From JASLQO01 sp002327525 (GTDB lineage Bacteria > Pseudomonadota > Gammaproteobacteria > Pseudomonadales > Azotimanducaceae): 64,000 bases of DNA. The notes below the pieces were generated by a model. That model was given only the letters and a program-made list of their open reading frames with translations. It did no database searches and was not told where the DNA came from. Positions 43,306 through 52,696 of the stretch are shown here, piece after piece (the stretch's first letter is position 1; the number at the start of each line of letters is the position of its first letter). A program made the translations under genes and the position numbers. Location: the NCBI GenBank assembly GCA_030744435.1, contig JASLQO010000009.1, positions 186,001 to 250,000 on the forward strand, read 5' to 3'.

Positions 43306-44487
43306 TTGAGCGATGAACCATCCTGGGAGCAGGCCCGGGAGTCCGGTGCGGATGGTGCCGGAAAACAGCATAGCGAGCAGGATAGCGAGCAAAAAAACAG
43401 GGAAATGGACGGGCAGTATTGGCCTCCGGACAGCGGGGCAGGCCAGCCGGGGTATGCCGAAGCCGAATACGCCGAACCTGATAAGGTGGTGGCACTGACC
43501 ACCAGTGTCACCCTGGAACCGAACGACAATCGTCGGCTGGCCGCTCTGTGCGGTCCATTTGATCAGAACCTCAAACATCTGGAAAAGCGATTGGGCGTAC
43601 ACATTCGTTCGCGCGGCAACCAGTTTCAGGTGAGCGGGACCGAACAGCGAATACGGGCGGCGAGCGCGCTGCTTTCTCAGCTTTATGTCGAGACGCGCGA
43701 ACGGGAAACCATCGAACCGGATCTGGTGCATCTGTATCTGCAGGAATCCGGCGTGGACGCACTGCTTGCACGCACGCAGGAACCGGAGGCGTCTTCGGCA
43801 GACGATCTCGTCGTGCGCACTCCGCGCAAGACCATCAAAACAAGGGGTGCCAACCAGAGAGCCTATACCAGTGCCATTCGCGACTCCGATGTCAATTTCG
43901 GAATCGGTCCGGCAGGCACCGGAAAGACATATCTGGCAGTCGCCTGCGCCGTGGAAGCTCTCGAAAGCCAGCGTGTAGCACGCATCCTGCTGGTGCGACC
44001 GGCCGTGGAAGCCGGTGAGAAACTGGGTTTCCTACCGGGCGATCTGGCGCAGAAAATAGACCCGTACCTGCGACCGCTGTATGACGCGCTTTACGAGATG
44101 ATGGGTGTGGAGCGGGTCAACAAGGCCATTGAGCGCAATATCATCGAAGTAGCCCCGCTTGCGTACATGCGCGGACGCACGCTGAACAACGCCTTCATCA
44201 TTCTCGATGAGAGTCAGAACACGACCGTAGAGCAGATGAAGATGTTTCTCACGCGTATCGGTTTTGGTTCCACGGCTGTAATCACAGGTGACATAACACA
44301 GATAGATCTGCCGAGAGGGCAGAAGTCGGGGCTCGTCAACGTGCGTGGTGTGTTGCGTGCGATGGAGGGCATTAGTTTCATGCACTTTTCATCCAAAGAC
44401 GTGGTGCGCCATCCGCTGGTGCAGAAAATCGTGGACGCGTACGCGCAGTATCAGGAACCCGATGCCAGCGATCGCGATGCCGGTTGA
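43306..44487 (+). CDS. ybeZ: PhoH-like ATPase (YbeZ)
   Basis: A PhoH-family P-loop ATPase. Start uncertain: TTG 43306 or ATG 43405. The conserved part begins TTSVTLEPNDNRRLAALCGPFDQNL, with a KH-like region GVHIRSRGNQFQVSG, then the ATPase domain with Walker A FGIGPAGTGKTYLA, RPAVEAGEKLGFLPGD, and Walker B AFIILDESQNTT. The hydrophilic N-terminal extension of 30-60 residues is absent from E. coli YbeZ. YbeZ works with YbeY in ribosome and RNA maturation. It overlaps ybeY by 26 bp. Confidence 0.94.
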   Translation: MSDEPSWEQARESGADGAGKQHSEQDSEQKNREMDGQYWPPDSGAGQPGYAEAEYAEPDKVVALTTSVTLEPNDNRRLAALCGPFDQNLKHLEKRLGVHIRSRGNQFQVSGTEQRIRAASALLSQLYVETRERETIEPDLVHLYLQESGVDALLARTQEPEASSADDLVVRTPRKTIKTRGANQRAYTSAIRDSDVNFGIGPAGTGKTYLAVACAVEALESQRVARILLVRPAVEAGEKLGFLPGDLAQKIDPYLRPLYDALYEMMGVERVNKAIERNIIEVAPLAYMRGRTLNNAFIILDESQNTTVEQMKMFLTRIGFGSTAVITGDITQIDLPRGQKSGLVNVRGVLRAMEGISFMHFSSKDVVRHPLVQKIVDAYAQYQEPDASDRDAG

Positions 44488-44941
44488 TGTGCAGTTGGTG
44501 GCGGATAGCGACTTGCTGCCAGATGTTTGTGACATCGAACGTTGGGTGGTGGCCGTGCTGGGTGGTCGCGAGCGAGAAGTGTGCGTGCGGGTCGTCGGTG
44601 ACGGGGAAGGGCGTCGTCTGAATGCGCAGTATCGTGATATTGATGAGGCAACCAACGTGTTGAGCTTTGTCGCGGATGGGCTTCCGGATGGTGAAACGTT
44701 GTTGGGTGATCTCGTGATATGTGCACCGGTGGTAGAGCGCGAGGCGCGAGAACAGAACAAGCGTGTAGAACATCACTATGCACACATGGTAGTGCATGGG
44801 GTGTTGCATCTTCTGGGTTACGACCATCAATTCGATGGGGAAGCGAAAGAAATGGAAAACAAGGAGAGGAAGGTGCTCGTGGGTTTAGGGATCTCAGATC
44901 CGTATTCCGATCGAGGCACTAGCTCCGGAAAGAACAGGTGA
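44462..44941 (+). CDS. ybeY: Endoribonuclease YbeY
   Basis: About 159 residues from ATG 44462 (AGGAACCC upstream; ATG 44477 possible). The zinc-binding signature HGVLHLLGYDH is intact, and LNAQYRDIDEATNVLSF is the conserved N-terminal block. It is a metal-dependent endoribonuclease involved in 16S rRNA 3'-end maturation and late ribosome quality control. It overlaps phoH upstream and is followed within six bases by corC. Confidence 0.95.
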   Translation: MPAIAMPVDVQLVADSDLLPDVCDIERWVVAVLGGREREVCVRVVGDGEGRRLNAQYRDIDEATNVLSFVADGLPDGETLLGDLVICAPVVEREAREQNKRVEHHYAHMVVHGVLHLLGYDHQFDGEAKEMENKERKVLVGLGISDPYSDRGTSSGKNR

Positions 44942-44946
44942 GCAGC

Positions 44947-45792
44947 ATGACACGGCGGGAGGCAAGTGCCGGAGAGGGACAACGCCGATCGATGTTCGAG
45001 TGGGTGTCTGATCTCTTCAACGATGAGCCGGAAGACCGCAATGAATTGTTGGAAATGCTACGCGATGCGGCAGACCGACAGCTCATGGACGTGGATGCGC
45101 TGAACATCATTTTCGGTGCCTTGCAGGTGGCTGAGATACACGCCCGCGACATCATGATCCCGCGTTCGCAGTTGGTGTACATCAATGACGATGTCAGTCT
45201 CGATGCGGTGATCGAACGTGTTATTGAATCCAAGCACTCCCGCTACCCCGTGATCGGCGAAGATCTGGATGATGTGAAAGGCATTCTGCACGCCAAAGAT
45301 CTGCTGAGTATTCTGCACGACGGAGATGGAGCACACTTTGACATGAAGGACTTCATTCGTGTGCCGAAGGTGGTGCCGGAGAGTAAGCGGCTGAACGTGC
45401 TGTTGCAGGAATTTCGATCCACTCGAAACCACATGGCCGTGGTTGTGGACGAGTACGGCCACGTCTCGGGAGTTGTGACAATCGAGGACGTACTCGAGCA
45501 GATCGTCGGTGAGATCGAGGACGAGCACGATGTCGATGACGACAGCTTCGTGAAAGAACTCGAGGAACACCTGTTCAACGTCAAGGCGACGACTCCGGTG
45601 GAGGACTTCAACGAATTCTTCGACGTCGACCTTCCGGAGGCTGAATTCGACACTATTGGGGGCATCGTACTGAAAGCCTTCGGCCACGTGCCTGAACGTG
45701 GAGAGCGTGTCGCTATTGGTGAACTCGACTTCGAGGTGCTGAGCGCCGACTCGCGACGGTTGCGGCTGTTACGGGTCGATACGTCACCGTGA
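44947..45792 (+). CDS. corC: CorC-type CBS/transporter-associated domain protein
   Basis: About 281 residues from ATG 44947 (GTG 44938 overlaps the ybeY stop). Two CBS domains (RDIMIPRSQLVYINDD; HMAVVVDEYGHVSGVVTIEDVLEQIVGEIEDE) are followed by a CorC_HlyC domain (DTIGGIVLKAFGHVPERG). There is no membrane domain. It is linked to Mg/Co efflux. In this conserved cluster it precedes lnt, whose GTG overlaps its stop (45789-45792). Confidence 0.94.
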   Translation: MTRREASAGEGQRRSMFEWVSDLFNDEPEDRNELLEMLRDAADRQLMDVDALNIIFGALQVAEIHARDIMIPRSQLVYINDDVSLDAVIERVIESKHSRYPVIGEDLDDVKGILHAKDLLSILHDGDGAHFDMKDFIRVPKVVPESKRLNVLLQEFRSTRNHMAVVVDEYGHVSGVVTIEDVLEQIVGEIEDEHDVDDDSFVKELEEHLFNVKATTPVEDFNEFFDVDLPEAEFDTIGGIVLKAFGHVPERGERVAIGELDFEVLSADSRRLRLLRVDTSP

Positions 45793-47303
45793 TCTATCTG
45801 TTCGCGGTAGCGCTGGGTGCGGCGCTGCCGCTGTCCCTCGCACCCTTCGACTGGTGGCCGTTCGGCCTCGTTTCCATCGCCGGATGGTTCTGGTTGTTGA
45901 CGAACTCTGGCGGACCGGCGGTGACCACGAGGAAGAGTGGTAGCCGTCGTGCGCTCATGCTCGGCTGGACGTACGGCGTGGGTCTGTTCGGCACGGGTGT
46001 GTCATGGGTGTATGTGAGCATCAACGTCTACGGCCGTGCGTCTCCTGCGCTGGCTGCGTTTCTGGTTGCGATGTTCGTCGCCGGGATGGCCGTGTTCCCC
46101 ATGGTTCAGGCCTGGTTTTACACCAGGCTGAAAGGGCGGGGATGGCTCATGAACGTGCTCTGGTTCGCAGCGGTCTGGTTTGCCTTCGAATGGCTGCTCA
46201 CCTGGTTTCTCACCGGCTTTCCGTGGCTGTACCCGGGCTATGCACATCTGACGACTCCGCTTGCCGGATTCGCGCCCGTTGGCGGCGTGAGTCTGGTCGG
46301 ACTGATGGCGGTCCTGAGTGCGTGCGCGCTGGTTGCGGCCGTCGGGTCCAGGCAGCGTATCCGAAGCGTGGCGCTGGCGTTGTTACCCTGGGTGGTTGGT
46401 GGTGCATTGCAGTCGATCGAATGGGTTACTCCGGTGGGCACACGCAGTGTGGCGCTGGTGCAGGGAAACGTCCCTCAGCGGGTAAAATGGCAGCCGGGCC
46501 GCGCGGCGGGCATCATCCGGGGCTATCTGGACCTCACTGAACCGCATTGGGGAGTGGATGTGGTGGTTTGGCCGGAGGCAGCGGTGACTCTGTTCGAGCA
46601 TCAGGCCGGTGATGTGCTGGCGCACCTCGATGAGCGTGGCAAGGCAGCGGGCTCCAGCGTACTCCTTGGCATGCCCACATTGATCCGCACGCCCGATGCG
46701 CGGACCCGGATCTTCAACAGCGCTCTTGCGACAGGGATGGGGGAGGGTCGTTATCATAAACGACGGCTGGTGCCCTTCGGCGATTACGTGCCGTTACAGG
46801 GTGTATTCGGCGAGGTCATGGAGTTGTTCGATCTGCCGTTGTCGAGCGCCAGTGCCGGTGACTGGGTTCAGGCACCGCTGCGTCTCGACGACCTGTCCGC
46901 CGCGCTCGCGATCTGCTATGAGGTAGTGTATGCGGGGCTCGTGCGCAATTCCGCCCGTGATGCGGATGTGCTGGTCACAATCTCGAACGACACCTGGTTT
47001 GGCAGCAGTATCGGACCCTTCCAGCATATGCAGATCGCGCGAATGCGGGCACTGGAGAACGGGCGCTGGATGTTACGGGCCACCAACAACGGCATCACGG
47101 CGATCGTCGATCATAGCGGAGCCGTGACCGGCTCACTCCCGCAGTTTGAACAGGGGGTTCTGACCGGCGAGTTTCGGGTGATGCAGGGGCACACGTTGTT
47201 CAACCGGTGGGGTGACGGATACCTGGTGGCGCTGTGCCTGCTGCTGCTCGCGGTGCGGCTTGCCTTGCGCGTGACCGGGGGTGGCGAATCCGGCCATGCG
47301 TAG
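45789..47303 (+). CDS. lnt: Apolipoprotein N-acyltransferase
   Basis: A 504-residue inner-membrane enzyme that adds the third acyl chain to lipoproteins. The N-terminal part has about six TM helices (LSLAPFDWWPFGLVS; TGFPWLYPGYAH). The periplasmic nitrilase domain has the Glu in VVVWPEAAVT, the Lys in GRYHKRRLVPFGDYVP and the nucleophile Cys in LAICYEVVY. It ends with one TM helix. GTG 45789 overlaps the corC stop. It is required for sorting of lipoproteins such as LptE, encoded 3.5 kb downstream. Confidence 0.95.
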   Translation: MIYLFAVALGAALPLSLAPFDWWPFGLVSIAGWFWLLTNSGGPAVTTRKSGSRRALMLGWTYGVGLFGTGVSWVYVSINVYGRASPALAAFLVAMFVAGMAVFPMVQAWFYTRLKGRGWLMNVLWFAAVWFAFEWLLTWFLTGFPWLYPGYAHLTTPLAGFAPVGGVSLVGLMAVLSACALVAAVGSRQRIRSVALALLPWVVGGALQSIEWVTPVGTRSVALVQGNVPQRVKWQPGRAAGIIRGYLDLTEPHWGVDVVVWPEAAVTLFEHQAGDVLAHLDERGKAAGSSVLLGMPTLIRTPDARTRIFNSALATGMGEGRYHKRRLVPFGDYVPLQGVFGEVMELFDLPLSSASAGDWVQAPLRLDDLSAALAICYEVVYAGLVRNSARDADVLVTISNDTWFGSSIGPFQHMQIARMRALENGRWMLRATNNGITAIVDHSGAVTGSLPQFEQGVLTGEFRVMQGHTLFNRWGDGYLVALCLLLLAVRLALRVTGGGESGHA

Positions 47304-47369
47304 TGGTGAGTTCGTCTACATCGCCCTTAGCGGAATTCCCGCACACAGAGAAGTTGTACAGGTCAGTAC

Positions 47370-48200
47370 ATGAGTAACCCGTCGAGAAACCGCCTCGATC
47401 GTCTAATCCGGCGCCTGACACTGGAAGAGGAAAGCCCGGAGGTGTTTGTCGGCGGTGCCGGTGAAGGTGGCATTGGTGCCGAAGCCCGTCTGTTTGGAGG
47501 TCTAGTCGCGGCCCAGGCGGTCATCGCGGCACAGCGCACGGTATTCGATTTTCCCATGCACTCCCTGCACGCGTACTTTCTGCGTCCGGGTCGTGCGGAG
47601 CACGACATCGCCTATCACGTGACGGCGATGAAGGATGGCCGGAATTTCCGGGCGCGGCGTGTGGAAGCGTGGCAGGGCGGTGACTGCATCTTTCAATTGA
47701 TATCGAGTTTTCAGCGCCCGGAGCCGGGATTGACGCATCAGCCACCGATGCCTGAAGTCCGCCCCCCCGAAGAGTGTGCCAATCGTGACCAACTGAAAGG
47801 CCGTACGTACTGGCGGGACATGCCCGTTGATGTGCGGATGGTGACGGATATCACTGCTGATGAGCCGCGGCCTGCGGAGCAGCGCCTGTGGCTGCGCGCG
47901 AACGGAGAGCTACCGGACGACTCGGCGGTGCATCTCGCGATGGTCGTGTATGCGAGCGACCGCTGCCTCCTGGACACCGCATTCCGGCCGCATGCGGGCA
48001 ACGGTGAACTGATTGGGGCGAGCCTCGATCATGTCATGTGGTTTCATGAGGTGCCGAGGTTCGACGATTGGCTCCTATACACGACTGAGGCGCCGGTCGC
48101 CAGGAACTCGAGAGGGCTGGCAAACGGGTTGCTCTACACGCGGGACGGCGGTGTGATTGCGAGCGTTGCGCAGGAAGGTCTGATGCGGCTCAGAACCTGA
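47370..48200 (+). CDS. tesB: Acyl-CoA thioesterase II
   Basis: A 276-residue double hot-dog thioesterase. AEARLFGGLVAAQAVIAAQRTV and HSLHAYFLRPGRAEHDIAYHV are the first hot-dog domain; HLAMVVYASDRCLLDTAFRPH and SLDHVMWFHEVPRFDDWLLY are the second, with the catalytic Asp, and YTRDGGVIASVAQEGLMR closes it. It hydrolyses medium and long acyl-CoAs. It lies between lnt and leuS, where Pseudomonas has other small genes. Confidence 0.93.
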   Translation: MSNPSRNRLDRLIRRLTLEEESPEVFVGGAGEGGIGAEARLFGGLVAAQAVIAAQRTVFDFPMHSLHAYFLRPGRAEHDIAYHVTAMKDGRNFRARRVEAWQGGDCIFQLISSFQRPEPGLTHQPPMPEVRPPEECANRDQLKGRTYWRDMPVDVRMVTDITADEPRPAEQRLWLRANGELPDDSAVHLAMVVYASDRCLLDTAFRPHAGNGELIGASLDHVMWFHEVPRFDDWLLYTTEAPVARNSRGLANGLLYTRDGGVIASVAQEGLMRLRT

Positions 48201-48310
48201 CGGACGTCGCGGCGCAGAGGCCGGTCTGCTGACGCGTGTCTGGGCCTGACTCATACCCTGTAAGGTCGAGGTAAGGTATCCTTGCGCGCCTTCTAGAATC
48301 GTGAGCAGCG

Positions 48311-50749
48311 ATGAGCGCCGATAGCGAGCGGTACGACCCGCAATCCGTGGAAATGAAGTGGCAGGAAGAGTGGTCCCGGCGCGGTACCAACCTGTTCACG
48401 GAGCAAGATCTGCGAGAGGCGGAGGATCCGTACTACAACCTGATGATGTTTCCCTACCCGTCGGCGGAGGGGCTGCACATCGGCAACATCTACGCGTACA
48501 CGGGCGCCGATGTAAACGGCCGCTACTGGCGCCTGCGTGGCAAGGACGTGTTCGAGCCCATTGGTTTCGATGCTTTCGGAATACACTCGGAAAACTATGC
48601 GCTGAAGGTAGGCACCAACCCCAACGACCTCATCCCGAAGAACATCGAAAACTTCACTCACATGCTGAAGCGCTTCGGGGGGATGTTCGACTGGAACCAC
48701 GTGGTCAACACCACGGATATGAGTTACTACAAGTGGACCCAGTGGGTGTTTCTGAAGCTCTACGAAGGGGGTCTGGTGGAACGGCGCGAGGCGCCCGTGA
48801 ACTGGTGCCCGTCCTGCATGACCGTGCTGGCCAACGAGCAGGTCATCCAGGGCGAATGCGAGCGCTGCGAATCAGCCGTGGAGCAGCGGCAGTTACCACA
48901 GTGGTTCTTCCGCATTACCGACTATGCGCCTCGGTTGCTAGACAACATCGCTGACATTGACTGGTCGGACATCACTCGCAAAGCACAGGCCAACTGGATA
49001 GGCAGGAGTGTGGGTGCAGAGGTGGACTTCGCACTTGCGGGTGACGACGGCGTACTGCGGGTGTTCACGACTCGACCAGACACCCTGTTCGGCGCCACCT
49101 ACATGGTACTCGCACCCGAGCATCCGCTGGTCGAACGGGTGACGACGGATGCGCAAGCCGCGGTCGTTGGCGCGTACGTGCAGATCGTGGCGAAGGCCGA
49201 TCTGGTAGAGCGCCAGAAGACGGACAAAGAGAAAACGGGTGTCTTCACGGGCGGCCATGCGATCAATCCGGTCAACGGCGAACGTATTCCGATCTGGATC
49301 GCCGACTATGTTCTGATGGGTTACGGGACGGGCGCGATCATGGCGGTGCCTGGCCACGACGAGCGCGATTTCGAGTTCGCCACCGCGTTCGAACTGCCTA
49401 TCGTGCGTGTGATTGCTGATGAAGGAGAAAACGCCGATAGTCCACTCGCCGGGGCTTTTCCCGGTGACGGTGTGCTGGTGAACTCGGGAAGGTTCGACGG
49501 CATGAGTGTTGCGGATGGCAAGGCGGCCATCATAGCCAGTCTCGAGAACGACGGGACAGGCGAAGCGCAAACAAACTACCGGCTGCACGATTGGTGCGTG
49601 TCGCGCCAGCGCTACTGGGGCCCCCCCATCCCCATCATTCATTGCGAGCGTTGCGGTGCGGTGCCCGTGCCGGAGGCTGATCTGCCGGTCGAGCTGCCCT
49701 ACCTTCAGGATTTTCGCCCGGACGATTCGGGAATAAGCCCGCTTGCGCGTGTAGCGGACTGGTATCACACCACATGCCCACGATGCAGCTCGTCGGCGTA
49801 TCGGGAAACGGACGTCACCGACAACTTTCTGTGCAGCGGCTGGTATTTCCTGCGCTATCCGAGCACAGACCGTATCGATGCGGCCCTTGATGGCGAACTG
49901 ACCGCCAAGTGGCTGCCCGTGGACAGCTACATCGGCGGGAACGAGCACGCTGTTCTGCACCTGATGTATGCGCGCTTTCTGACCATGGCGCTGTCGGATC
50001 TAGGGGTGATCGAATTCGACGAACCCTTTACCCGTTTTCGCGCGCACGGGCTGCTCATCCGCGAAGGCCGAAAGATGTCGAAGAGCAAGGGTAACGTCAT
50101 CGTCCCGGACGATATCATTGCCGAATATGGTGCGGACGCGATGCGCGTGTACCTGCTGTTCCTGGGACCGTACGAGCAGGGCGGTGACTATCAGGGCAAA
50201 GGCATTCAGGGGCCGTATGGATTTCTCAACCGGCTGTGGCAAAGCGTACTCTCGGCAAGTAACGATCCGGCGGACGGGAAGGTGGAGCGGGCGATGCACA
50301 AGACCATCCGCCAGCTCACCGAGCAGGTGCCGGAACTCCAGTACAACACGGCAATTGCCGCAATGATGGAGTATCTGAATGTCGCTCGCGAGGGCGGGCG
50401 CACACCTTCGCGCGCCGAACTGGAGCCGCTGGTAATCATGCTGGCACCTTTCGCTCCGCACCTCGCAGAAGAGCTGTACGAACGCCTCGGACACAATTCG
50501 GGGCTGTTCGATTCTGCCACCTGGCCAGAGTACGATGAGACCAAGACCGTGGATGACAGCGTCGAGGTTGCCGTGCAGGTCAACGGCAAGATGCGCGGCC
50601 GGATCAACATCGTGGCGGGCGCGGACGAAGACGCCGTGGTGGCCGCCGCGAGCGGAGTGGAAAACGTGGCGCGGCACCTCGATGGTAAGACGGTGCGCAA
50701 GATCGTCCACGTTCCGGACAGATTGCTGAATATCGTAGTGAGTTCTTAG
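48311..50749 (+). CDS. leuS: Leucyl-tRNA synthetase
   Basis: An 812-residue class Ia synthetase. HIGH-type motif PYPSAEGLHIGN near residues 48-59; KMSKS near residue 587 (GRKMSKSKGN). The CP1 editing domain is present (TTRPDTLFGATYMV; GYGTGAIMAVPGHDERD). Zinc-type cysteines occur in WCPSCMTVLANEQVIQGECERCES and HCERCGAVPVP. It is shorter than E. coli LeuRS (860) and lacks the extra segment before KMSKS. GFDAFGIHSENYALK differs from the usual WDAFGLPAE motif. Context (leuS-lptE-holA) is the standard gammaproteobacterial one. It charges tRNA-Leu. Confidence 0.95.
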   Translation: MSADSERYDPQSVEMKWQEEWSRRGTNLFTEQDLREAEDPYYNLMMFPYPSAEGLHIGNIYAYTGADVNGRYWRLRGKDVFEPIGFDAFGIHSENYALKVGTNPNDLIPKNIENFTHMLKRFGGMFDWNHVVNTTDMSYYKWTQWVFLKLYEGGLVERREAPVNWCPSCMTVLANEQVIQGECERCESAVEQRQLPQWFFRITDYAPRLLDNIADIDWSDITRKAQANWIGRSVGAEVDFALAGDDGVLRVFTTRPDTLFGATYMVLAPEHPLVERVTTDAQAAVVGAYVQIVAKADLVERQKTDKEKTGVFTGGHAINPVNGERIPIWIADYVLMGYGTGAIMAVPGHDERDFEFATAFELPIVRVIADEGENADSPLAGAFPGDGVLVNSGRFDGMSVADGKAAIIASLENDGTGEAQTNYRLHDWCVSRQRYWGPPIPIIHCERCGAVPVPEADLPVELPYLQDFRPDDSGISPLARVADWYHTTCPRCSSSAYRETDVTDNFLCSGWYFLRYPSTDRIDAALDGELTAKWLPVDSYIGGNEHAVLHLMYARFLTMALSDLGVIEFDEPFTRFRAHGLLIREGRKMSKSKGNVIVPDDIIAEYGADAMRVYLLFLGPYEQGGDYQGKGIQGPYGFLNRLWQSVLSASNDPADGKVERAMHKTIRQLTEQVPELQYNTAIAAMMEYLNVAREGGRTPSRAELEPLVIMLAPFAPHLAEELYERLGHNSGLFDSATWPEYDETKTVDDSVEVAVQVNGKMRGRINIVAGADEDAVVAAASGVENVARHLDGKTVRKIVHVPDRLLNIVVSS

Positions 50750-50770
50750 TAGGGAAATGGTGGCCAACAG

Positions 50771-51277
50771 ATGAAGCGAATGCTGCCGATTGCGGGCGTC
50801 TTGGTGCTGATCCTCACCGTCAATGGGTGCGGCTTTCACCTACGCGGCTGGACGCTCGAGAGCAATATCGGGAGTGCTCATGTCGTGACGGATGGCCGCA
50901 ATTTTCTGGCGCAACCGTTGCGTCAGGCGCTGAGTTCGGCGGGTATCGACACCACCGGAGGTTCCGCATCGGATGTCACCATCCGCCTGCTGGATCAGCG
51001 CAACGACCGACGCAATGCCTCTGTCGGTGCCGGTGTGCGTGTCGCGGAAGTGGAAACCACGCTGGCCGTTCAGTTTGCAATCGATGACGTGCAAGGCGCC
51101 CGACTGGTTACACCACGCTGGATCGAGGGCACACGAATTCTCTTCATCGACCGCTCCAACATCACCGGCAGCAGCGAAGAACAGGTACTGGTCGAGGCCG
51201 AGATCAGAAACGACCTGGTTCAGCAGATCGTCAGGTCGCTCGACATCGCGCTGGAAAACAGAGCGGGTGCGCCTTAG
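50771..51277 (+). CDS. lptE: LPS-assembly lipoprotein LptE
   Basis: A 168-residue outer-membrane lipoprotein. The signal peptide ends at lipobox TVNGC, directly followed by GFHLRGW, the family's most conserved stretch. It plugs the LptD barrel and helps deliver lipopolysaccharide to the cell surface. It sits between leuS (21 bp upstream) and holA (11-bp overlap), the canonical order. Confidence 0.93.
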   Translation: MKRMLPIAGVLVLILTVNGCGFHLRGWTLESNIGSAHVVTDGRNFLAQPLRQALSSAGIDTTGGSASDVTIRLLDQRNDRRNASVGAGVRVAEVETTLAVQFAIDDVQGARLVTPRWIEGTRILFIDRSNITGSSEEQVLVEAEIRNDLVQQIVRSLDIALENRAGAP

Positions 51278-52262
51278 AGCGGAGGACTTCGCCGGACACG
51301 TGCGCGGCACTCTCGCGCGGGTGTATCTCATCTCGGGTGACGAAACCCTGCTAGTGGAGGAAGCCTGCGACGCGGTGATTTCACGCGCGCATGAAGAAGG
51401 GTTTTCCGAGCGTACGGTGCTGCACGTCGATACGGGCTTCAAATGGCACGACCTCCACCAGGAAGCCTCCAGCATGTCGCTGTTTGCCGAACGCCGCGTC
51501 ATCGATTTGCGCGTACCCGCCAACAAGTTCGACAAGTCGGCCTCCGAGGCGTTGCGCGAATATGTGGACTCCGCTTCCGCGGACAACATCCTGTTGATCC
51601 GGACACGGCGTCTGGAAGCACGGCAACGAAACGCGGCGTGGTTCAAGGCCATCGACGGTGGCGGTGTGGTGGTGTTGATCTGGCCCATGGAGCTGAGACG
51701 CCTGCCGGGGTGGCTGGCCGAAAGGGCGCGGGTGAAGGGGATTCAACTCACCAGGGAGGGGTTGGAGTACCTCACCGCGCGTGTTGAGGGTAACCTGCTG
51801 GCTGCGGTGCAGGAGATCGAAAAACTGCGGCTGGCCGAGCTGTCGCAGCCGATCGACGCCGATGCAGTCGCTCACGTCGTGGAGGACGCCACGCACTTCG
51901 ATGCCTTCGAACTGATCGATGCGGTGTTCGCCGGGAATCCGGCGCGCGTGCATAAGATTCTCATCACGCTCCGGGAAGAAGGTGTGGCCATCTTCGCCGT
52001 CCTCGGAGCGCTGACGGCACAACTGCGGATGCTGCAATCCGGACGTCGACTGCCTGGCCCCCGACAGCGGCTGGTGGAAGGTTTCATGCGCAGGGTGCGT
52101 TCGATCCCCCCGGTACTCGCGCAGTGCGCGCTGGTCGACCAGCAGGCCAAGGGCATGCTGCATGGAGATGCCTGGCTATCGCTGGAGAACCTGTTGTTGA
52201 GAATGGCGGGGTCGCGTACTTTGCCGTCGCTCGAGGTGCAGCTCGAACATCTCAAGTACTGA
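51267..52262 (+). CDS. holA: DNA polymerase III delta subunit
   Basis: About 331 residues from GTG 51267, overlapping the end of lptE; the frame is open further upstream within lptE but without homology. RVYLISGDETLLVEEACDAV is the N-terminal mark of the delta subunit. The degenerate AAA+ fold (VLIWPMELRRLPGWLAERARVKGI) and the collar (VFAGNPARVHKILITLREEGV) follow. It opens the beta clamp during loading. Confidence 0.92.
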   Translation: MRLRAEDFAGHVRGTLARVYLISGDETLLVEEACDAVISRAHEEGFSERTVLHVDTGFKWHDLHQEASSMSLFAERRVIDLRVPANKFDKSASEALREYVDSASADNILLIRTRRLEARQRNAAWFKAIDGGGVVVLIWPMELRRLPGWLAERARVKGIQLTREGLEYLTARVEGNLLAAVQEIEKLRLAELSQPIDADAVAHVVEDATHFDAFELIDAVFAGNPARVHKILITLREEGVAIFAVLGALTAQLRMLQSGRRLPGPRQRLVEGFMRRVRSIPPVLAQCALVDQQAKGMLHGDAWLSLENLLLRMAGSRTLPSLEVQLEHLKY

Positions 52263-52336
52263 TTGACCGGGTCTGATCGACGACGCACTCACGGTGTGCT
52301 GCGCTCTCACGCTTGAAAGCAGGTACCGTATTGCGC

Positions 52337-52597
52337 TCAGTCACGCGGTACGAGGATGCCGATACGATCACCCGAGAAAGAGCCGATCCAGACATCGTTC
52401 CCGACCTCTAGCGCCATGGTGGCGTTGCTGAAATCTTCACCTGCAGGCCGGCTCCAGCGGGCGGTTTCAGTCATGGACAGCGGATCGAAGGTAGCGGCGA
52501 CCGAGCCCTTTGGACAGCTGGCGAATTCCTCGATGTCGACGGTTTCAGGGTCCAGGTGGGCATCGATACCGGCGGCTGCGCGACCGTGCCGAACCAC
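52337..52597 (-). pseudogene. C-terminal fragment of an SMP-30-like beta-propeller protein
   Basis: An 86-residue frame resembles only the last blade of SMP-30/gluconolactonase-like propellers: DFSNATMALEVGNDVWIGSFSGDRI followed by a short tail. A short out-of-frame start (MSETKNTHEDHQWP, from 52647, ending in TGA) lies just upstream, as if the middle of the gene had been deleted. No promoter or ribosome-binding site supports independent expression. Confidence 0.5.
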
Positions 52598-52696
52598 CTA
52601 AATCAGGGCCATTGGTGATCCTCGTGAGTGTTTTTCGTTTCGCTCATCACGCTCCTTGCTTAGAATAGGCGGCTTTGCCCGACGTGGGAGCAGTAA

